Positions 52,824 through 62,939 of a stretch of DNA of 64,000 nt are shown in pieces. Position numbers and translations under genes: made by a program. The notes beneath the pieces were generated by a model, which saw nothing but the letters and a program-made list of their open reading frames with translations, did no database searches and was not told where the DNA came from. The first letter of the stretch is position 1; every line of letters begins with the position of its first letter. This DNA comes from Saccharothrix violaceirubra. GTDB taxonomy: Bacteria; Actinomycetota; Actinomycetes; Mycobacteriales; Pseudonocardiaceae. The stretch is from positions 5,952,001 to 6,016,000 of the forward strand of contig NZ_JACHJS010000001.1 in the NCBI RefSeq assembly GCF_014203755.1, given 5' to 3'.

Positions 52824-54863
52824 TCAGCGTTTGCCCTGGACAAGGGCCAGGACATCGGCACCGAAGCGGTCCAGCTTGGCCGCGCCGATGCCGGCGATCG
52901 TGACGAGCCCGGCGACGTCCTCGGGACGCTGCTCGGCGATGGCCACGAGCGTGGCGTCGGTGAAGACGACGTACGCGGGCACCTTCAACTCCTTGGCCCG
53001 CCCGGCACGCCACGAACGCAGGCGGGTGAGCAGGTCCTCGTCCACGTCCGACGGGCACGTGACGCACCGACCGAGCTTCACCCCGCGGGTGTCGGTCAAC
53101 TGCGAGTCGCAGATCCGGCACCGCGGCCGGGGCCTGCGCTGGGCCGGCTCACGACGGGCGACGAGCGCGGCCGGGTGGTCCTCGGGGACCAGCCCGTGCA
53201 GGAACCGGCTGCGGCGGCGGTAGCGGCGCCCGCCCGGCGCGCGGGCCAACGCCCACGACAGCCACAGGTGCTCGCGGGCCCGGGTCACACCGACGTAGAG
53301 CAGTCGGCGTTCCTCCTCGATCGCGGCCTCGTCGCCGTCGGCGTGCAGGATCGGCACGGTCCCCTCGACCAGGCCGACCAGGAAGACCGCGTCCCACTCG
53401 AGGCCCTTGGCCGCGTGCAGGGACGCGAGCGTCACGCCCTCGACGGTCGGCGGGTGCTGGGCCTCGGCGCGCAGGTCCAGTTCGACGACGAACGCGGGCA
53501 GGTCGGCGGACTCGACGGTGGCCGCGAACTCCTCGGCCAACTCGACCAGCGCCAGCAGCGACTCCCACGTCTGCCGGGCCGCGCCGCCGGTCGGCGGCTC
53601 GTCGGTCAGGCCGAGCGGCGCGAGGACCTGCCGGACGACGTCGGGCAGCCCGCCGTCCGGTGCGCCCGCACCACGCAGTGCGAGCACCGCACGCCGCACC
53701 TCGGCCCGCTGGAAGAACCGCTCGCCGCCGCGCACCTGGTACGGGATGCCGAGCTCGGCCAACGCCTGCTCGAACAGCTCCGACTGGGCGTTGACCCGGT
53801 AGAGCACGGCGATCTCGCTGGCCGCCACGCCCGCGTCGAGCAGGGCCTTCGCCCGCTGCGCGACGGCGGCGGCCTCGACCGACTCGTCGTCGAACTCGGT
53901 GAACGCGGGCTCGGGACCGTCCGGGCGCTGCCCGACCAGCCGCAGCCGCGACCCGGCGGGCCGGCCGCGCGCGAACCTGAGCACGTTGTTCGCCAGACCC
54001 ACGACCTGCGGCGTCGACCGGTAGTCGCGTTCGAGCCTGACCACGGTCGCGTCCGGGAAGCGGCGCGGGAAGTCCAGCAGCGGACGCGGCGAGGCGCCCG
54101 CGAACGAGTAGATGGTCTGGCTCGCGTCCCCGACCACGGTCAGGTCGTCACGCGGACCCAGCCACGCGTCGAGCACACGCTGCTGCAACGGCGTGACGTC
54201 CTGGTACTCGTCGACGACGAAGCACCGGTAGCGGTCGCGGAACTCCTCGGCGACCTCACCGTGCTCCTCCAGCGCGGCGGCCGTGTGCAGGAGCAGGTCG
54301 TCGAAGTCGAGCAGGCACGCGTCGTTCTTGAGCTGCTCGTAGGTCTGGTAGACGCGCACGACCTGGTCGGCGGGCGCGGGCGTGTCGCGGTGCGCGCGCT
54401 CGGCCGCGAGCGGGTACGACTCGGGCGCGATCAGGGACGCCTTGGACCACTCGATCTCGCCCGCGAGGTCGCGCAGCGAATCCGACTCGGTGGACAGGCC
54501 GACCCGGTTGGCGGCCTGCGCGACCAGGCGCAGCTTGTTGCCGTCGATCAACTGCCAGTGCGGACCGCCCACGACGCGCGGCCAGAAGTAGCGGAGCTGG
54601 CGCAGCGCGGCGGCGTGGAACGTGCGGGCCTGCGCGCCGTGCACGCCCAGCGCGCGCAGCCGGGTGCGCATCTCGCCGGCGGCACGCGCGGTGAACGTGA
54701 CGGCGAGGACCTGGCCCGCGGCGACGTGCCCGCGGACGACGAGGTGGGCGATGCGGTGCGTGATCGTGCGGGTCTTGCCCGTGCCCGCACCGGCCAGGAC
54801 GCAGACCGGTCCCCGCGGCGCCTCGACGGCGGCACGCTGTTCGGGGTCCAGTCCGTCCGGCAT
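52824..54863 (-). CDS. uvrD2: ATP-dependent DNA helicase UvrD2
   Basis: I start at ATG 54,863 (679 aa), with GAGG 8 bases upstream; ATG 54,872 adds three residues. Superfamily 1 motifs are intact: P-loop [23 protein letters not shown] (Ia), [10 protein letters not shown] (II), [11 protein letters not shown] (III), LERDYRST (IV), [16 protein letters not shown] (V) and [12 protein letters not shown] (VI). UvrD2-specific features follow: a four-cysteine cluster (CRICDSQ, CVTCPSD) and a C-terminal HRDC domain ([19 protein letters not shown]). It is a DNA-repair helicase, essential in mycobacteria. It is divergent from the DUF4191 gene. Confidence 0.95.
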   Translation of the reverse strand: MPDGLDPEQRAAVEAPRGPVCVLAGAGTGKTRTITHRIAHLVVRGHVAAGQVLAVTFTARAAGEMRTRLRALGVHGAQARTFHAAALRQLRYFWPRVVGGPHWQLIDGNKLRLVAQAANRVGLSTESDSLRDLAGEIEWSKASLIAPESYPLAAERAHRDTPAPADQVVRVYQTYEQLKNDACLLDFDDLLLHTAAALEEHGEVAEEFRDRYRCFVVDEYQDVTPLQQRVLDAWLGPRDDLTVVGDASQTIYSFAGASPRPLLDFPRRFPDATVVRLERDYRSTPQVVGLANNVLRFARGRPAGSRLRLVGQRPDGPEPAFTEFDDESVEAAAVAQRAKALLDAGVAASEIAVLYRVNAQSELFEQALAELGIPYQVRGGERFFQRAEVRRAVLALRGAGAPDGGLPDVVRQVLAPLGLTDEPPTGGAARQTWESLLALVELAEEFAATVESADLPAFVVELDLRAEAQHPPTVEGVTLASLHAAKGLEWDAVFLVGLVEGTVPILHADGDEAAIEEERRLLYVGVTRAREHLWLSWALARAPGGRRYRRRSRFLHGLVPEDHPAALVARREPAQRRPRPRCRICDSQLTDTRGVKLGRCVTCPSDVDEDLLTRLRSWRAGRAKELKVPAYVVFTDATLVAIAEQRPEDVAGLVTIAGIGAAKLDRFGADVLALVQGKR

Positions 54864-54934
54864 GCGGCCCATCCTCGCATTGGGACGAGGCGGCGGGGTG
54901 AAGGGGCGACCCGGCGAGCCGTATCCTGGTGGGT

Positions 54935-55666
54935 ATGGCTGGTAAGCAGGACAAGGCGGCTGCCAAGGAAGCGGCGAAGGCCCGGCGCGCGGCTTCGAAG
55001 GCGAGGCGCTCGCAGATCTTCGAGGCGTTCAAGATGCAGCGCCGCGAGGACAAGGCGCTCGTGCCGCTCATGCTGCTGTGCCTGCTGGGCACCGCCGCGG
55101 TCGCCTTCCTCGTCGGTCTGATCTGGGACATGCAGTGGGTGCTGCTGCCGCTGGGCCTGGCGGTCGGCGCGCTGCTGGCGGTGATCCTGTTCGGTCGCCG
55201 GGTCCAGCGCAACGTGTTCGCGAAGGCCGAGGGGCAGACCGGCGCGGCGGCGTGGGCGCTGGACAACCTGCGCGGCCGGTGGCGGGTGACCCAGGCGGTC
55301 GCCGGGACGACCAGCGGCGACATGGTGCACCGGGTGATCGGCCGGCCCGGCGTCATCCTCGTCGCCGAGGGCGCACCGCACCGGGTCAAGGCGCTGCTCG
55401 CGCAGGAGAAGAAGCGGGTGGCCCGGGTGATCGGCGAGACGCCCATCTACGACGTGATCGTGGGCAACGAGGAGGGGCAGATCCCGCTCCGGCGGTTGCA
55501 GGGGCACCTGATGAAGCTGCCGCGCAACATCACCAACCCGCAGGTGGACTCGTTGGAGAACCGGCTGAACGCGCTGGCCAACCGGGGCGGGGCGGCGTTG
55601 CCCAAGGGGCCGTTGCCGCAGGGTGCGAAGATGCGGAACGTGCAGCGCGCGATGCGCAAGCGCTGA
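54935..55666 (+). CDS. DUF4191 family membrane protein
   Basis: The 243-aa product starts at ATG 54,935. The first 50 residues are strongly basic and helical ([17 protein letters not shown]). Two adjacent membrane helices lie at about 50-88 ([22 protein letters not shown] in part, [19 protein letters not shown]). A cytoplasmic domain follows ([48 protein letters not shown]). This family is universal in actinobacteria and of unknown function. A strong terminator follows 14 bases after the stop. Confidence 0.9.
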   Translation: MAGKQDKAAAKEAAKARRAASKARRSQIFEAFKMQRREDKALVPLMLLCLLGTAAVAFLVGLIWDMQWVLLPLGLAVGALLAVILFGRRVQRNVFAKAEGQTGAAAWALDNLRGRWRVTQAVAGTTSGDMVHRVIGRPGVILVAEGAPHRVKALLAQEKKRVARVIGETPIYDVIVGNEEGQIPLRRLQGHLMKLPRNITNPQVDSLENRLNALANRGGAALPKGPLPQGAKMRNVQRAMRKR

Positions 55667-55680
55667 GGTTCGGATTTCGC

Positions 55681-55708
55681 GAAGGCCCCGCCCACCGGCG
55701 GGGCCTTC
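55681..55708 (+). terminator. Terminator of the DUF4191 gene
   Basis: An 11-bp stem (GAAGGCCCCGC / GCGGGGCCTTC) with a 6-nt loop is followed by TCG. Confidence 0.8.
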
Positions 55709-55770
55709 GTCGTGTCCGGGGTCCGACTCGCCGGCATGGGGTGCGGAGCGTCGGCGGCGGGGTCCGGTGG

Positions 55771-55858
55771 GCGTCCGAGTGCGTATTTCAGGGTGTCCGA
55801 ACGCGTGTTTCGGGGTGCCTGAGCGTGTATTTCGGGGTGTCCGAGTGGAGGACTCGCG
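55771..55858 (+). repeat. Degenerate 22-bp tandem repeat, copy B
   Basis: Three 22-base units begin GTCCGAGTGCGTATTTC, GTCCGAACGCGTGTTTC and GCCTGAGCGTGTATTTC, each ending AGGGT or GGGGT. A terminal unit GTCCGAGTGGAGGACTCGCG follows. The array lies between the DUF4191 terminator and the glnA terminator and matches the array at 38,151-38,243. Confidence 0.75.
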
Positions 55859-55864
55859 AAAGGC

Positions 55865-55900
55865 CGAAGGCCGGGCGCCCCGCGGGGTGCCCGGCCTTCG
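55865..55900 (-). terminator. Terminator of glnA
   Basis: A 16-bp stem with one G-T pair (CGAAGGCCGGGCGCCC / GGGTGCCCGGCCTTCG) lies 13 bases after the glnA stop on the minus strand. Confidence 0.85.
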
Positions 55901-55913
55901 TGGTGAAGCTCGA

Positions 55914-57338
55914 TCACACGTCGTAGTACAGGTGGAACTCGTACGGGTTCGGGCGCAGGCGCAGGGGGTCGATCTCCTGCTCGCGCTTGTACGTGATCCA
56001 CGTGTCGATCACGTCGGGGGTGAAGACGCCACCCTCCAGGAGGAACTCGTGGTCGGACTCGAGGCTGTCGAGCACCGCGTCCAGGGTGGCCGGGACCTGC
56101 TTGACGCCGCGAGCCTCCTCGGGGGGCAGCTCGTAGAGGTCCTTGTCGACCGGGGCCGGCGGCTCGATCTTGTTCTTCACGCCGTCGAGGCCCGCCATCA
56201 CCATGGCCGAGAACGCCAGGTACGGGTTGCCCGACGAGTCGGGGCAGCGGAACTCGATGCGCTTGGCCTTCGGGTTGTCGCCGGTGATCGGGATGCGCAC
56301 GCACGCCGAGCGGTTGCGCTGGGAGTAGACCAGCGACACCGGGGCCTCGTAGCCCGGGACCAGGCGGTGGTAGCTGTTCACGGTCGGGTTCGTGAACGCG
56401 AGCAGCGACGGGGCGTGGTGCAGGATGCCGCCGATGTAGTGGCGTGCCATGTCGGACAGGCCCGCGTAGCCGGCCTCGTCGTGGAACAGCGGCACGCCGT
56501 CCTTCCACAGCGACTGGTGGGTGTGCATGCCCGAGCCGTTGTCGCCGAACAGGGGCTTGGGCATGAAGGTGACGGACTTGCCCGCCTGCCACGCCGTGTT
56601 CTTGATGATGTACTTGAACAGCATCACGTCGTCGGCCGAGTGCAGCAACGTGTTGAACTTGTAGTTGATCTCGGCCTGGCCGCCGGTGCCGACCTCGTGG
56701 TGGGCACGCTCGATCGTGAAGCCGCTGTCCTGGAGGTTCAGCGTCATCTTGTCGCGCAGGTCGGCGTAGTGGTCGGTCGGCGTGACCGGGAAGTAGCCGC
56801 CCTTGTACTTGACCTTGTAGCCCCGGTTGCCGCCCTCTTCCTCACGGCCGGTGTTCCACGCGCCGGAGATCGCGTCGATCTCGTAGAAGGAGGCGTTGGG
56901 CTGGGTGTCGAAGCGGATCGAGTCGAAGATGTAGAACTCGGCCTCGGCACCGAAGTACGCGGTGTCCGCGATGCCCGACTCGGCGATGTACTGCTCGGCC
57001 TTGCGCGCGATGTTGCGCGGGTCGCGGCTGTACGCCTCGCGGGTGAACGGGTCGTGCACGAAGAAGTTGATGTTCAGCGTCTTCTCGATCCGGAACGGGT
57101 CGAGGCGCGCGGTGTACAGGTCGGGCAGCAGCAGCATGTCCGACTCGTGGATCGACTGGAAACCGCGCACGGACGAGCCGTCGAACGCGAGGCCCTCCTC
57201 GATGGCGTCGGCGTCGAACGCGGCGGCCGGGAGCGTGAAGTGCTGCATCACGCCGGGCAGGTCGCTGAAGCGGACGTCGATGAACTTCACGCCCTCGTCG
57301 GAGATGAACTTCAGGACCTCGTCGGGATTCTTGAACAC
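55914..57338 (-). CDS. glnA: Glutamine synthetase type I
   Basis: This 474-aa enzyme makes glutamine from glutamate, ammonia and ATP, and its dodecamer is cytoplasmic. Signatures include [11 protein letters not shown] (N-terminal latch), the metal site in [30 protein letters not shown] in parts ([16 protein letters not shown]), the ATP region and RIEFRCPD. Tyr402 in [10 protein letters not shown] is the adenylylation site. The full GSI-beta architecture means GlnE, encoded 2.6 kb away, can switch it off. It starts at GTG 57,338. A candidate GlnR box lies 113 bases upstream. Confidence 0.97.
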   Translation of the reverse strand: MFKNPDEVLKFISDEGVKFIDVRFSDLPGVMQHFTLPAAAFDADAIEEGLAFDGSSVRGFQSIHESDMLLLPDLYTARLDPFRIEKTLNINFFVHDPFTREAYSRDPRNIARKAEQYIAESGIADTAYFGAEAEFYIFDSIRFDTQPNASFYEIDAISGAWNTGREEEGGNRGYKVKYKGGYFPVTPTDHYADLRDKMTLNLQDSGFTIERAHHEVGTGGQAEINYKFNTLLHSADDVMLFKYIIKNTAWQAGKSVTFMPKPLFGDNGSGMHTHQSLWKDGVPLFHDEAGYAGLSDMARHYIGGILHHAPSLLAFTNPTVNSYHRLVPGYEAPVSLVYSQRNRSACVRIPITGDNPKAKRIEFRCPDSSGNPYLAFSAMVMAGLDGVKNKIEPPAPVDKDLYELPPEEARGVKQVPATLDAVLDSLESDHEFLLEGGVFTPDVIDTWITYKREQEIDPLRLRPNPYEFHLYYDV

Positions 57339-57450
57339 CCTCGTCGACTCCTCTGCTGCGGTGGGGCGTGTATCGCCGCCGCGCTTCGGGCGCGGCCGTT
57401 CCGTCGTCGGTGACGCTATGGGCGCGGTGTTGCCCGGCAGTCACCCTCGT

Positions 57451-57466
57451 GTTTCGCCAGTGTTAA
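57451..57466 (-). promoter_or_regulatory. Candidate GlnR-binding box upstream of glnA
   Basis: The minus strand reads TTAAC-N6-GAAAC, close to the actinobacterial GlnR a/b site (GTNAC-N6-GAAAC; the first base differs). It lies between glnA and the divergent RDD gene and could activate glnA under nitrogen limitation. Confidence 0.5.
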
Positions 57467-57534
57467 CGGGGCCCGTGTGCCGGGCAACACGACCTCGCGT
57501 CCCTCACCCAACGACACGGGCTTACGCTGGTGGG

Positions 57535-58008
57535 GTGAGCAAGTGGACCGGTTCGTGGCTGTCGGGACCGCGCGCGGCGCTGGAGCCGGGCGCCGACTCG
57601 AACGACGGGACCGCACAGCGCTGGAAGGGCGAGCGCCTCGGTCTGCCCAAGGACGGTCCGGGTTCGGTCGCCTCGACCGGGCGCCGGGCGTTCGCGATCA
57701 TCGTGGACTTCGCGCTCGCCGCCGGTGTCGCCGGGCTGTTCACCTACCCCGACCTGCCGCGCAACTGGAGCCTGCTCGCCTGGTTCGCCATCACGACGGT
57801 CGCGGTCGCGTTCTTCGGCTTCACGCCCGGTCACGCGCTGTTCGGCCTGCGTGTGGCCCGGATCGACGGCGTGGCGCTGGTGGGCGTGCCGCGGGCGGCA
57901 CTGCGCACCGCGTTGATCTTCCCGATCATCCCGGCCGTGGTGTGGGACGCCGACGGCCGCTGCCTGCACGACAAGGCGGCGCGCACGGTCGTCATCCGCG
58001 TCCGTTAG
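57535..58008 (+). CDS. RDD family membrane protein
   Basis: The 157-aa product (GTG 57,535) has the RDD motif as GRRAFAIIVDFALA and a conserved GHALFGLRV loop. Three hydrophobic segments are visible (AIIVDFALAAGVAGLF, LLAWFAITTVAVAFFGF, ALRTALIFPIIPAVVW). RDD proteins are proposed transporters or lipid-handling proteins. This gene neighbours glnA in many actinobacteria (mycobacterial Rv2219A/Rv2219 area, recalled). The stop overlaps the convergent 202-aa gene by 4 bases. Confidence 0.85.
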   Translation: MSKWTGSWLSGPRAALEPGADSNDGTAQRWKGERLGLPKDGPGSVASTGRRAFAIIVDFALAAGVAGLFTYPDLPRNWSLLAWFAITTVAVAFFGFTPGHALFGLRVARIDGVALVGVPRAALRTALIFPIIPAVVWDADGRCLHDKAARTVVIRVR

Positions 58009-58613
58009 CGCGGGATCACCACGTCGTCGACGGTGAGCGAACCGCCGGTCGGCGCGAGCTGGCCGAGGATGCCCGCGAAGGTGATGTCCAGGGTCTTCGC
58101 CGCGGCGGACGGTCGCCCCTCGAAGTCGAACCGGCCGGTGATCGTGCCGCTCTTGGGGATGCTCGCCGGCCACTGGCTGGTCGACACGGACGCGCCGTAG
58201 GTGCCGCCGGCGTCGTCGACCGCGGACACGGTCGCGACCGGCAGTTCCATCCTGGCCGCGCTCGCGTTGACCGCGACGGCGTGCACGCTCAGTCGACCGT
58301 CCTGGTAGTCGACCCTGGTCACCTCCACCGTGAGCAGGCCGCGCGACCGCTTCCACGAGCCGATCGCGACTCTGGCCTCCTCTGCGGCCTCCTCGGTGAC
58401 GCGTGGCGGCGGCGTGGTCGTCACGTCGGACGCGCTGTCCGCGATCGGCGCGACCGGCGGCGACGTGGTCGGCCGCAGGTCGAGGCTGAACGCGCCGATG
58501 CCCACGACGCCGGACACCACGCCCTGCACGACGGCGAGCAGCACGAGCACGCCCGCGGCGGCCAGGGCGATCTTCGGCCCCGCGTGTCGCTTCCTGCGGT
58601 GGGAGTGCGGCAT
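58005..58613 (-). CDS. Single-pass exported protein of unknown function
   Basis: ATG 58,613 (MPHSHRRKRHAGPK) gives 202 aa. A basic N-terminus precedes one hydrophobic helix at about 16-42 (IALAAAGVLVLLAVVQGVVSG). A Pro/Thr-rich linker comes next, then a beta-rich outer domain of about 110 residues (LTVEVTRVDYQDGRLSVHAV, GRFDFEG, DITFAGI) of DUF4352-like immunoglobulin style. No catalytic motif is visible. It is a cell-surface protein facing outward. Confidence 0.65.
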   Translation of the reverse strand: MPHSHRRKRHAGPKIALAAAGVLVLLAVVQGVVSGVVGIGAFSLDLRPTTSPPVAPIADSASDVTTTPPPRVTEEAAEEARVAIGSWKRSRGLLTVEVTRVDYQDGRLSVHAVAVNASAARMELPVATVSAVDDAGGTYGASVSTSQWPASIPKSGTITGRFDFEGRPSAAAKTLDITFAGILGQLAPTGGSLTVDDVVIPR

Positions 58614-58740
58614 GGTGTCCTTCGTCCGGGTTCTCGAACGGGTGACGGCGGCCAGTCTGCAAAGCAGAGCCCCGCTCGTCAACGTTCGCGGCGCACGGGC
58701 TGCCCATGACCCGTCCGTGGCCTCGGGTTAGGGTCGCGCC

Positions 58741-58953
58741 GTGTCTGAAGACCTCGCTCCCACCGCCCAGGTGCTGTCCACCGTCGTGTACGACTCCGCC
58801 GCCGAGGCGATCGAGGCGATCGCCGCCGCCGACACGCTCGGCCTCGGCATCAAGGTCGCGAACCGGCTCGTCCCCGAGGAGGAGTCCGAGGACCTCGTCG
58901 AGGAGTGGGTCGTGGAGATCCTCACCGCCGTCCCCACCGTCGACGAGAGCTGA
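58741..58953 (+). CDS. 70-aa acidic protein of unknown function
   Basis: GTG 58,741 starts a short protein with alanine-rich helices and acidic runs (AAEAIEAIAAADTLG, VPEEESEDLVEEWVVEIL). Codon third positions are GC-rich as in real genes, and a terminator begins at its stop codon. No family recognised. Confidence 0.55.
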   Translation: MSEDLAPTAQVLSTVVYDSAAEAIEAIAAADTLGLGIKVANRLVPEEESEDLVEEWVVEILTAVPTVDES

Positions 58954-58980
58954 CCGGCCCGACGGTGTGACGGGCCGGTC
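58952..58980. terminator. Bidirectional terminator
   Basis: A 10-bp stem (GACCGGCCCG / CGGGCCGGTC) with a 9-nt loop lies between the 70-aa gene and the convergent oxidoreductase gene. Confidence 0.65.
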
Positions 58981-58983
58981 CCG

Positions 58984-59913
58984 TCACACCGTCAGCACGA
59001 CCTTGCCCCGCACGTGCCCGCCTTCGAGCAGGCGTTGCGCGTCGGCCGCCCGCTCCAGTGGGAACGTCCGCTGCACCTCGACCCGCAGCGCGCCCGCGTC
59101 GACCTGCCCGGCCAGCCACCGCAGGTCCTCGGCCACGGGCTTGGCGTAGGCGTACACGCCGCCGAGCGCCGCCACATTGGCGTCCACAATGGACACGATG
59201 CGACCGGGTTCGCGGGTCAGCGCCACCGAGTCCTCGACGGCCGGCCCGCCGACGCAGTCGAACGACACGTCGACCCGCCCGTCGCCGCCGACCGCCTCGG
59301 CCACGTTGTCGACCAGCGCGTCGCCGTAGGCGACCGGCTCGGCACCCAGCGAGCGCAGGAAGTCGTGGTTGCGCGGCGAAGCCGTGCCGACCACGCGCGC
59401 CGCGCCGAGCGCCTGGGCGATCTGCACGGCCAGATGTCCGACACCGCCCGCCGCCGCGTGCACGAGCACGGTGTCGCCGGCCGACACACGGACCTTCCGC
59501 AGCGCCTGCACGGCGGTCAACCCGGCCAGCGCCAGGCCGCCCGCCTCGACGAATGACAGCGACTCCGGTTTGTGCGCGAGGCCGCGTTCGTGCGCCGCGA
59601 CGAGTTCCGCGTACGTGCCGTGCTGGACGTGGTCTTTGCGCTGGTAGCCGAACACCTCGTCGCCGACCGCGAAACCGTCGACCGCCGAACCCACCGCGCG
59701 GACGACGCCGGCGACGTCCCAGCCGGGCACGAGCGGGAAGTGGTGTGGCAGCGCGCCCGCCGCGAGGCCTTGGCGCACCAGCCGGTCCACCGGGTTCACG
59801 CCCGCCGCCCGGACCTCGACCAGCACCTGGTCGAAGGAGATCGGCGGGTCGGGCAGTTCCCGGTACTCCAGGACGTCGACGTCCCCGAATTCGTTCTGCG
59901 CGATCGCTTTCAC
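58984..59913 (-). CDS. Zinc-independent NADPH:quinone oxidoreductase-like (MDR family)
   Basis: The 309-aa product (GTG 59,913, VKAIAQNEFGDVDVLE) is of the medium-chain dehydrogenase/QOR type. GVNPVDRLVRQG and VPGWDVAGVVRAVGSAV form the catalytic domain. AGGVGHLAVQIAQALGA is the NADPH-binding glycine loop, and SFDCVGGPAVED follows. The cysteine-rich structural zinc loop is absent, as in quinone reductases. The substrate is unknown. It lies 62 bases from glnE, both on the minus strand. Confidence 0.88.
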   Translation of the reverse strand: MKAIAQNEFGDVDVLEYRELPDPPISFDQVLVEVRAAGVNPVDRLVRQGLAAGALPHHFPLVPGWDVAGVVRAVGSAVDGFAVGDEVFGYQRKDHVQHGTYAELVAAHERGLAHKPESLSFVEAGGLALAGLTAVQALRKVRVSAGDTVLVHAAAGGVGHLAVQIAQALGAARVVGTASPRNHDFLRSLGAEPVAYGDALVDNVAEAVGGDGRVDVSFDCVGGPAVEDSVALTREPGRIVSIVDANVAALGGVYAYAKPVAEDLRWLAGQVDAGALRVEVQRTFPLERAADAQRLLEGGHVRGKVVLTV

Positions 59914-59975
59914 GATCCCAGTGTTCACGAACCGGTGAGGGTTCGCCGGATGGTCACCCAGTGTCCACAATGGAC

Positions 59976-62900
59976 CTACGAGCCGTAGAAGATCCGTTCG
60001 ACGACGGCACGGGCCCGACGCGTGGTGCGGCGGTAGGAGTCGAGGAACTCGCCCGGCTCCTCGTCACCGTGCCCCATGGCCGCCGCGACGGCGGTCAGGT
60101 CACGACCCGACGAGGGCAGCTGGTCGTTGGGCTTGCCCCGCACCAGCATCACCGCGTTGCGGGCACGGGTGGCGAGCGTCCACGCGTCGAGCAGCGCGGT
60201 CGCGTCGTCGTCCTCGATCAGCCCCGCCTCGCCCGCCGCGCGCAGGCCGCGCACGGTCGACGGCGTGCGCAACGCGGACACCTCGCCGGCGTGCTGGAGT
60301 TGCAGCAACTGCACGGTCCATTCCACGTCGGCGAGCCCGCCGCGACCGAGCTTGGTGTGGGTCGACGGGTCCGCGCCGCGCGGCAGGCGTTCGGCCTCGA
60401 CCCGCGCCTTGATCCGGCGGATCTCCCGCACCGCCGCCGCGTCGAGCCCCGCCGCGGGGTACCGGATCGGCGCGATCATCTCCACGAACCGCGCGCCCAG
60501 CTTCTCGTCGCCGCCGACGACCCTGGCCCGCAGCAACGCCTGCGCCTCCCACAGCTCCGACCACTGCGCGTAGTACGCCCGGTACGACTCGAAAGTCCGC
60601 ACGAGCGGACCCTGGCGGCCCTCGGGACGCAGGTCGGCGTCGACCTGGAGCGCCGGGTCCTGGCTCGGCGCGCTGAGCAGGCGGCGCACGCGTTCGACGA
60701 CCGAGTTCGCGTACTTCACCGCCTCCTGGTCGGTCGCGCCGTCGACCGCCTCGCACACGAACATCACGTCGGCGTCCGAGCCGTAGCCGAGTTCGCGTCC
60801 GCCGAGCCGGCCCATGCCGATCACCGCGATCCGGGCCGGCGCCGGACCCGCGGCGCGGACCACGGCGTCGAGCGCGGACTGGAGGACCGCGACCCACACC
60901 TGCGACAGCGACACGCACACGTCCCGCGTGCCGGCCAGGCCGAGCAGGTCGGCCGACGCCACCCGCAGCAGTTCCTGGCGGCGCAGCGACCGGGCGGCGG
61001 TGACCGCCCGGTCGAGGTCGTTGTAGCGGGACACGGTGCTGCGCAGGGGATTGCCGATGGTCATCGGGTCGAACCCGGTCAACGCGGACGTGTCCGCCAG
61101 CACCCGCAGCACCTCGGGCGCGCGCACGAGCAGGTCCGGCACGAGCCGGGACGTGCCCAGCAGCGTGGCGAGCCGCTCCACGACCAGGCCCTCGTCCCGC
61201 AGCAGCCGCAGGTACCAGGGCGTCTCGGCCAACGCCTCGGACACGCGCCGGTACGCGAGCAGTCCGCCGTCCGGATCGGGCGTGGTGGCGAACAGGTCGA
61301 GCAGCACGGGCAGCAGCGCGCCCTGGATACGGGCCCGCCGGGACACGCCGCGGGTCAACGCCTCGATGTGCTTGAGCGCGCCGTCGGGCGCGGCGTAGCC
61401 CAACGCGGACAGCCGGAGCGCGGCCTCGGCCGTGGTCAGCCGCAACGCCTCGGTCGGCACGTTCGCCACGGCCTGGAGCAACGGCCGGTAGAACAGCTTC
61501 TCGTGCAGTCGGCGGACCTGGTTGGCGCGCTTGCGGAACTCGCCCAGCAGCACCCTGGCCTCGGACTGGCCGCCCTCGCCGGTGAAACCGACCGAGCGGG
61601 CGAGCCAACGCAGGCCCGCCGCGTCGTCGTCGGCCGGGAACAGGTGCGTGCGCAGCAGCCGTTGGAGCTGCAACCGGTGTTCGAGCGTGCGCAGGAACCG
61701 GTACGCGCGCCCGAAGTCGGCCGCGTCCGCGCGCCCGACGTACCCGCCGCGCCCCAACGCGGCCAACGCCTGGGTCGTGGCCTGGATGCGCAGCGTCTCG
61801 TCGCCGCGGCCGTGCACCAGTTGCAGGAGCTGCACGGCGAACTCCACGTCGCGCAGGCCGCCCCGGCCCAGCTTCAGCTCCCGGTCGGCCAGGCCCGCCG
61901 GTACGTGCTCCTCGACGCGCCGGCGCATCGCCTGCACGTCCGGCACGAAGTTCTCGCGTTCGGCGGCGGTCCAGACCATCGGCCGGACCACCTCCAGGTA
62001 GTCCCGGCCGAGCCGCTCGTCGCCGACCACCGGCCTGGCCTTGAGCAGCGCCTGGAACTCCCACGTCCGGGCCCACCGCTGGTAGTACGACGCGTGGCCG
62101 TCGAGCGTGCGCACGAGCGCGCCCGCCTTGCCCTCGGGCCGCAACGCCGCGTCGACCTCGAAGCACGCCTGACCCGCGACCTGCATCATCGTGCCCGCCA
62201 CCCGCGTGGCCACGCCCAGGTCGCCCTCGCCGACGAACACCACGTCGACGTCGCTGACGTAGTTCAGCTCGCGCGCGCCGCACTTGCCCATGGCGATCAC
62301 CGCCAACCGGCACTCGTCGGACTTGGCCACCTGGCGCCGGGCCACGTCCAGCGCGGCGTCGAGCGCGGCGACGGCCAGGTCCGACAGCAGGCCCGCCACG
62401 TGGTCGTAGTCGACGTAGGGCAGGTCCGGTTCGACCACGTGCGCCAGGTCCTCGGCCGCGATCCGGCACAGGGCCGCGCGGTAGGCCAGGCGCAACGCGC
62501 GCACCGCGTCCGCACCGGAGCGGTCGGCGACGGCGGGCAGCAGGTCGAACGAGGACACCGGCTCGGGGTCGACCAGCGACCGCCACAGGTCCGGGTTGCC
62601 GACCAGCAGGTCGGACAGCGCGGTCGACGAACCCAGCACCGCGAGCAGGCGTCCACGCAGCACGACGTCGGCGCGCAACACGGCGTCGAGCGCGGGCCAG
62701 TCGACGGCTTCCCGCAGGCGGTCGACCCCGCGCAGCGCGAGGTCCGGGTCCGGGCAACGGGACAGCGCGACCAGCACGGGTTCGCTGCCCTCGGTCGGCC
62801 GGTCGAGCCACCAGCCGGCCGCGCGGAGGTGGTCGACGGTGCGCGCCTCGGTCAAGCCGAACCGCGCGGGCGACATCGTGGGACGGACTGACTCGGTCAT
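59976..62900 (-). CDS. glnE: Bifunctional glutamine synthetase adenylyltransferase/adenylyl-removing enzyme
   Basis: ATG 62,900 gives 974 aa. The protein has two nucleotidyltransferase domains: an N-terminal one with MGKCGARELNYVSDVDVVF and a C-terminal one with MGRLGGRELGYGSDADVMF, each with the paired Asp of the active site. PII-linked helical regions follow both (LQLVHGRGDETLRIQ, LQLQHAGEVSALRTP). It adenylylates Tyr402 of GlnA when nitrogen is rich and removes AMP when it is scarce. It matches the essential glnE of actinobacteria and is linked with glnA here. Confidence 0.96.
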   Translation of the reverse strand: MTESVRPTMSPARFGLTEARTVDHLRAAGWWLDRPTEGSEPVLVALSRCPDPDLALRGVDRLREAVDWPALDAVLRADVVLRGRLLAVLGSSTALSDLLVGNPDLWRSLVDPEPVSSFDLLPAVADRSGADAVRALRLAYRAALCRIAAEDLAHVVEPDLPYVDYDHVAGLLSDLAVAALDAALDVARRQVAKSDECRLAVIAMGKCGARELNYVSDVDVVFVGEGDLGVATRVAGTMMQVAGQACFEVDAALRPEGKAGALVRTLDGHASYYQRWARTWEFQALLKARPVVGDERLGRDYLEVVRPMVWTAAERENFVPDVQAMRRRVEEHVPAGLADRELKLGRGGLRDVEFAVQLLQLVHGRGDETLRIQATTQALAALGRGGYVGRADAADFGRAYRFLRTLEHRLQLQRLLRTHLFPADDDAAGLRWLARSVGFTGEGGQSEARVLLGEFRKRANQVRRLHEKLFYRPLLQAVANVPTEALRLTTAEAALRLSALGYAAPDGALKHIEALTRGVSRRARIQGALLPVLLDLFATTPDPDGGLLAYRRVSEALAETPWYLRLLRDEGLVVERLATLLGTSRLVPDLLVRAPEVLRVLADTSALTGFDPMTIGNPLRSTVSRYNDLDRAVTAARSLRRQELLRVASADLLGLAGTRDVCVSLSQVWVAVLQSALDAVVRAAGPAPARIAVIGMGRLGGRELGYGSDADVMFVCEAVDGATDQEAVKYANSVVERVRRLLSAPSQDPALQVDADLRPEGRQGPLVRTFESYRAYYAQWSELWEAQALLRARVVGGDEKLGARFVEMIAPIRYPAAGLDAAAVREIRRIKARVEAERLPRGADPSTHTKLGRGGLADVEWTVQLLQLQHAGEVSALRTPSTVRGLRAAGEAGLIEDDDATALLDAWTLATRARNAVMLVRGKPNDQLPSSGRDLTAVAAAMGHGDEEPGEFLDSYRRTTRRARAVVERIFYGS

Positions 62901-62939
62901 CGCGACCACCGTAGACCCGTCACCCGAACGGGTAGAACG

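Noticed and set aside
59058..62891. 1,277-codon plus-strand frame opposite glnE
   Set aside because: Antisense shadow; glnE on the minus strand has both nucleotidyltransferase motifs.
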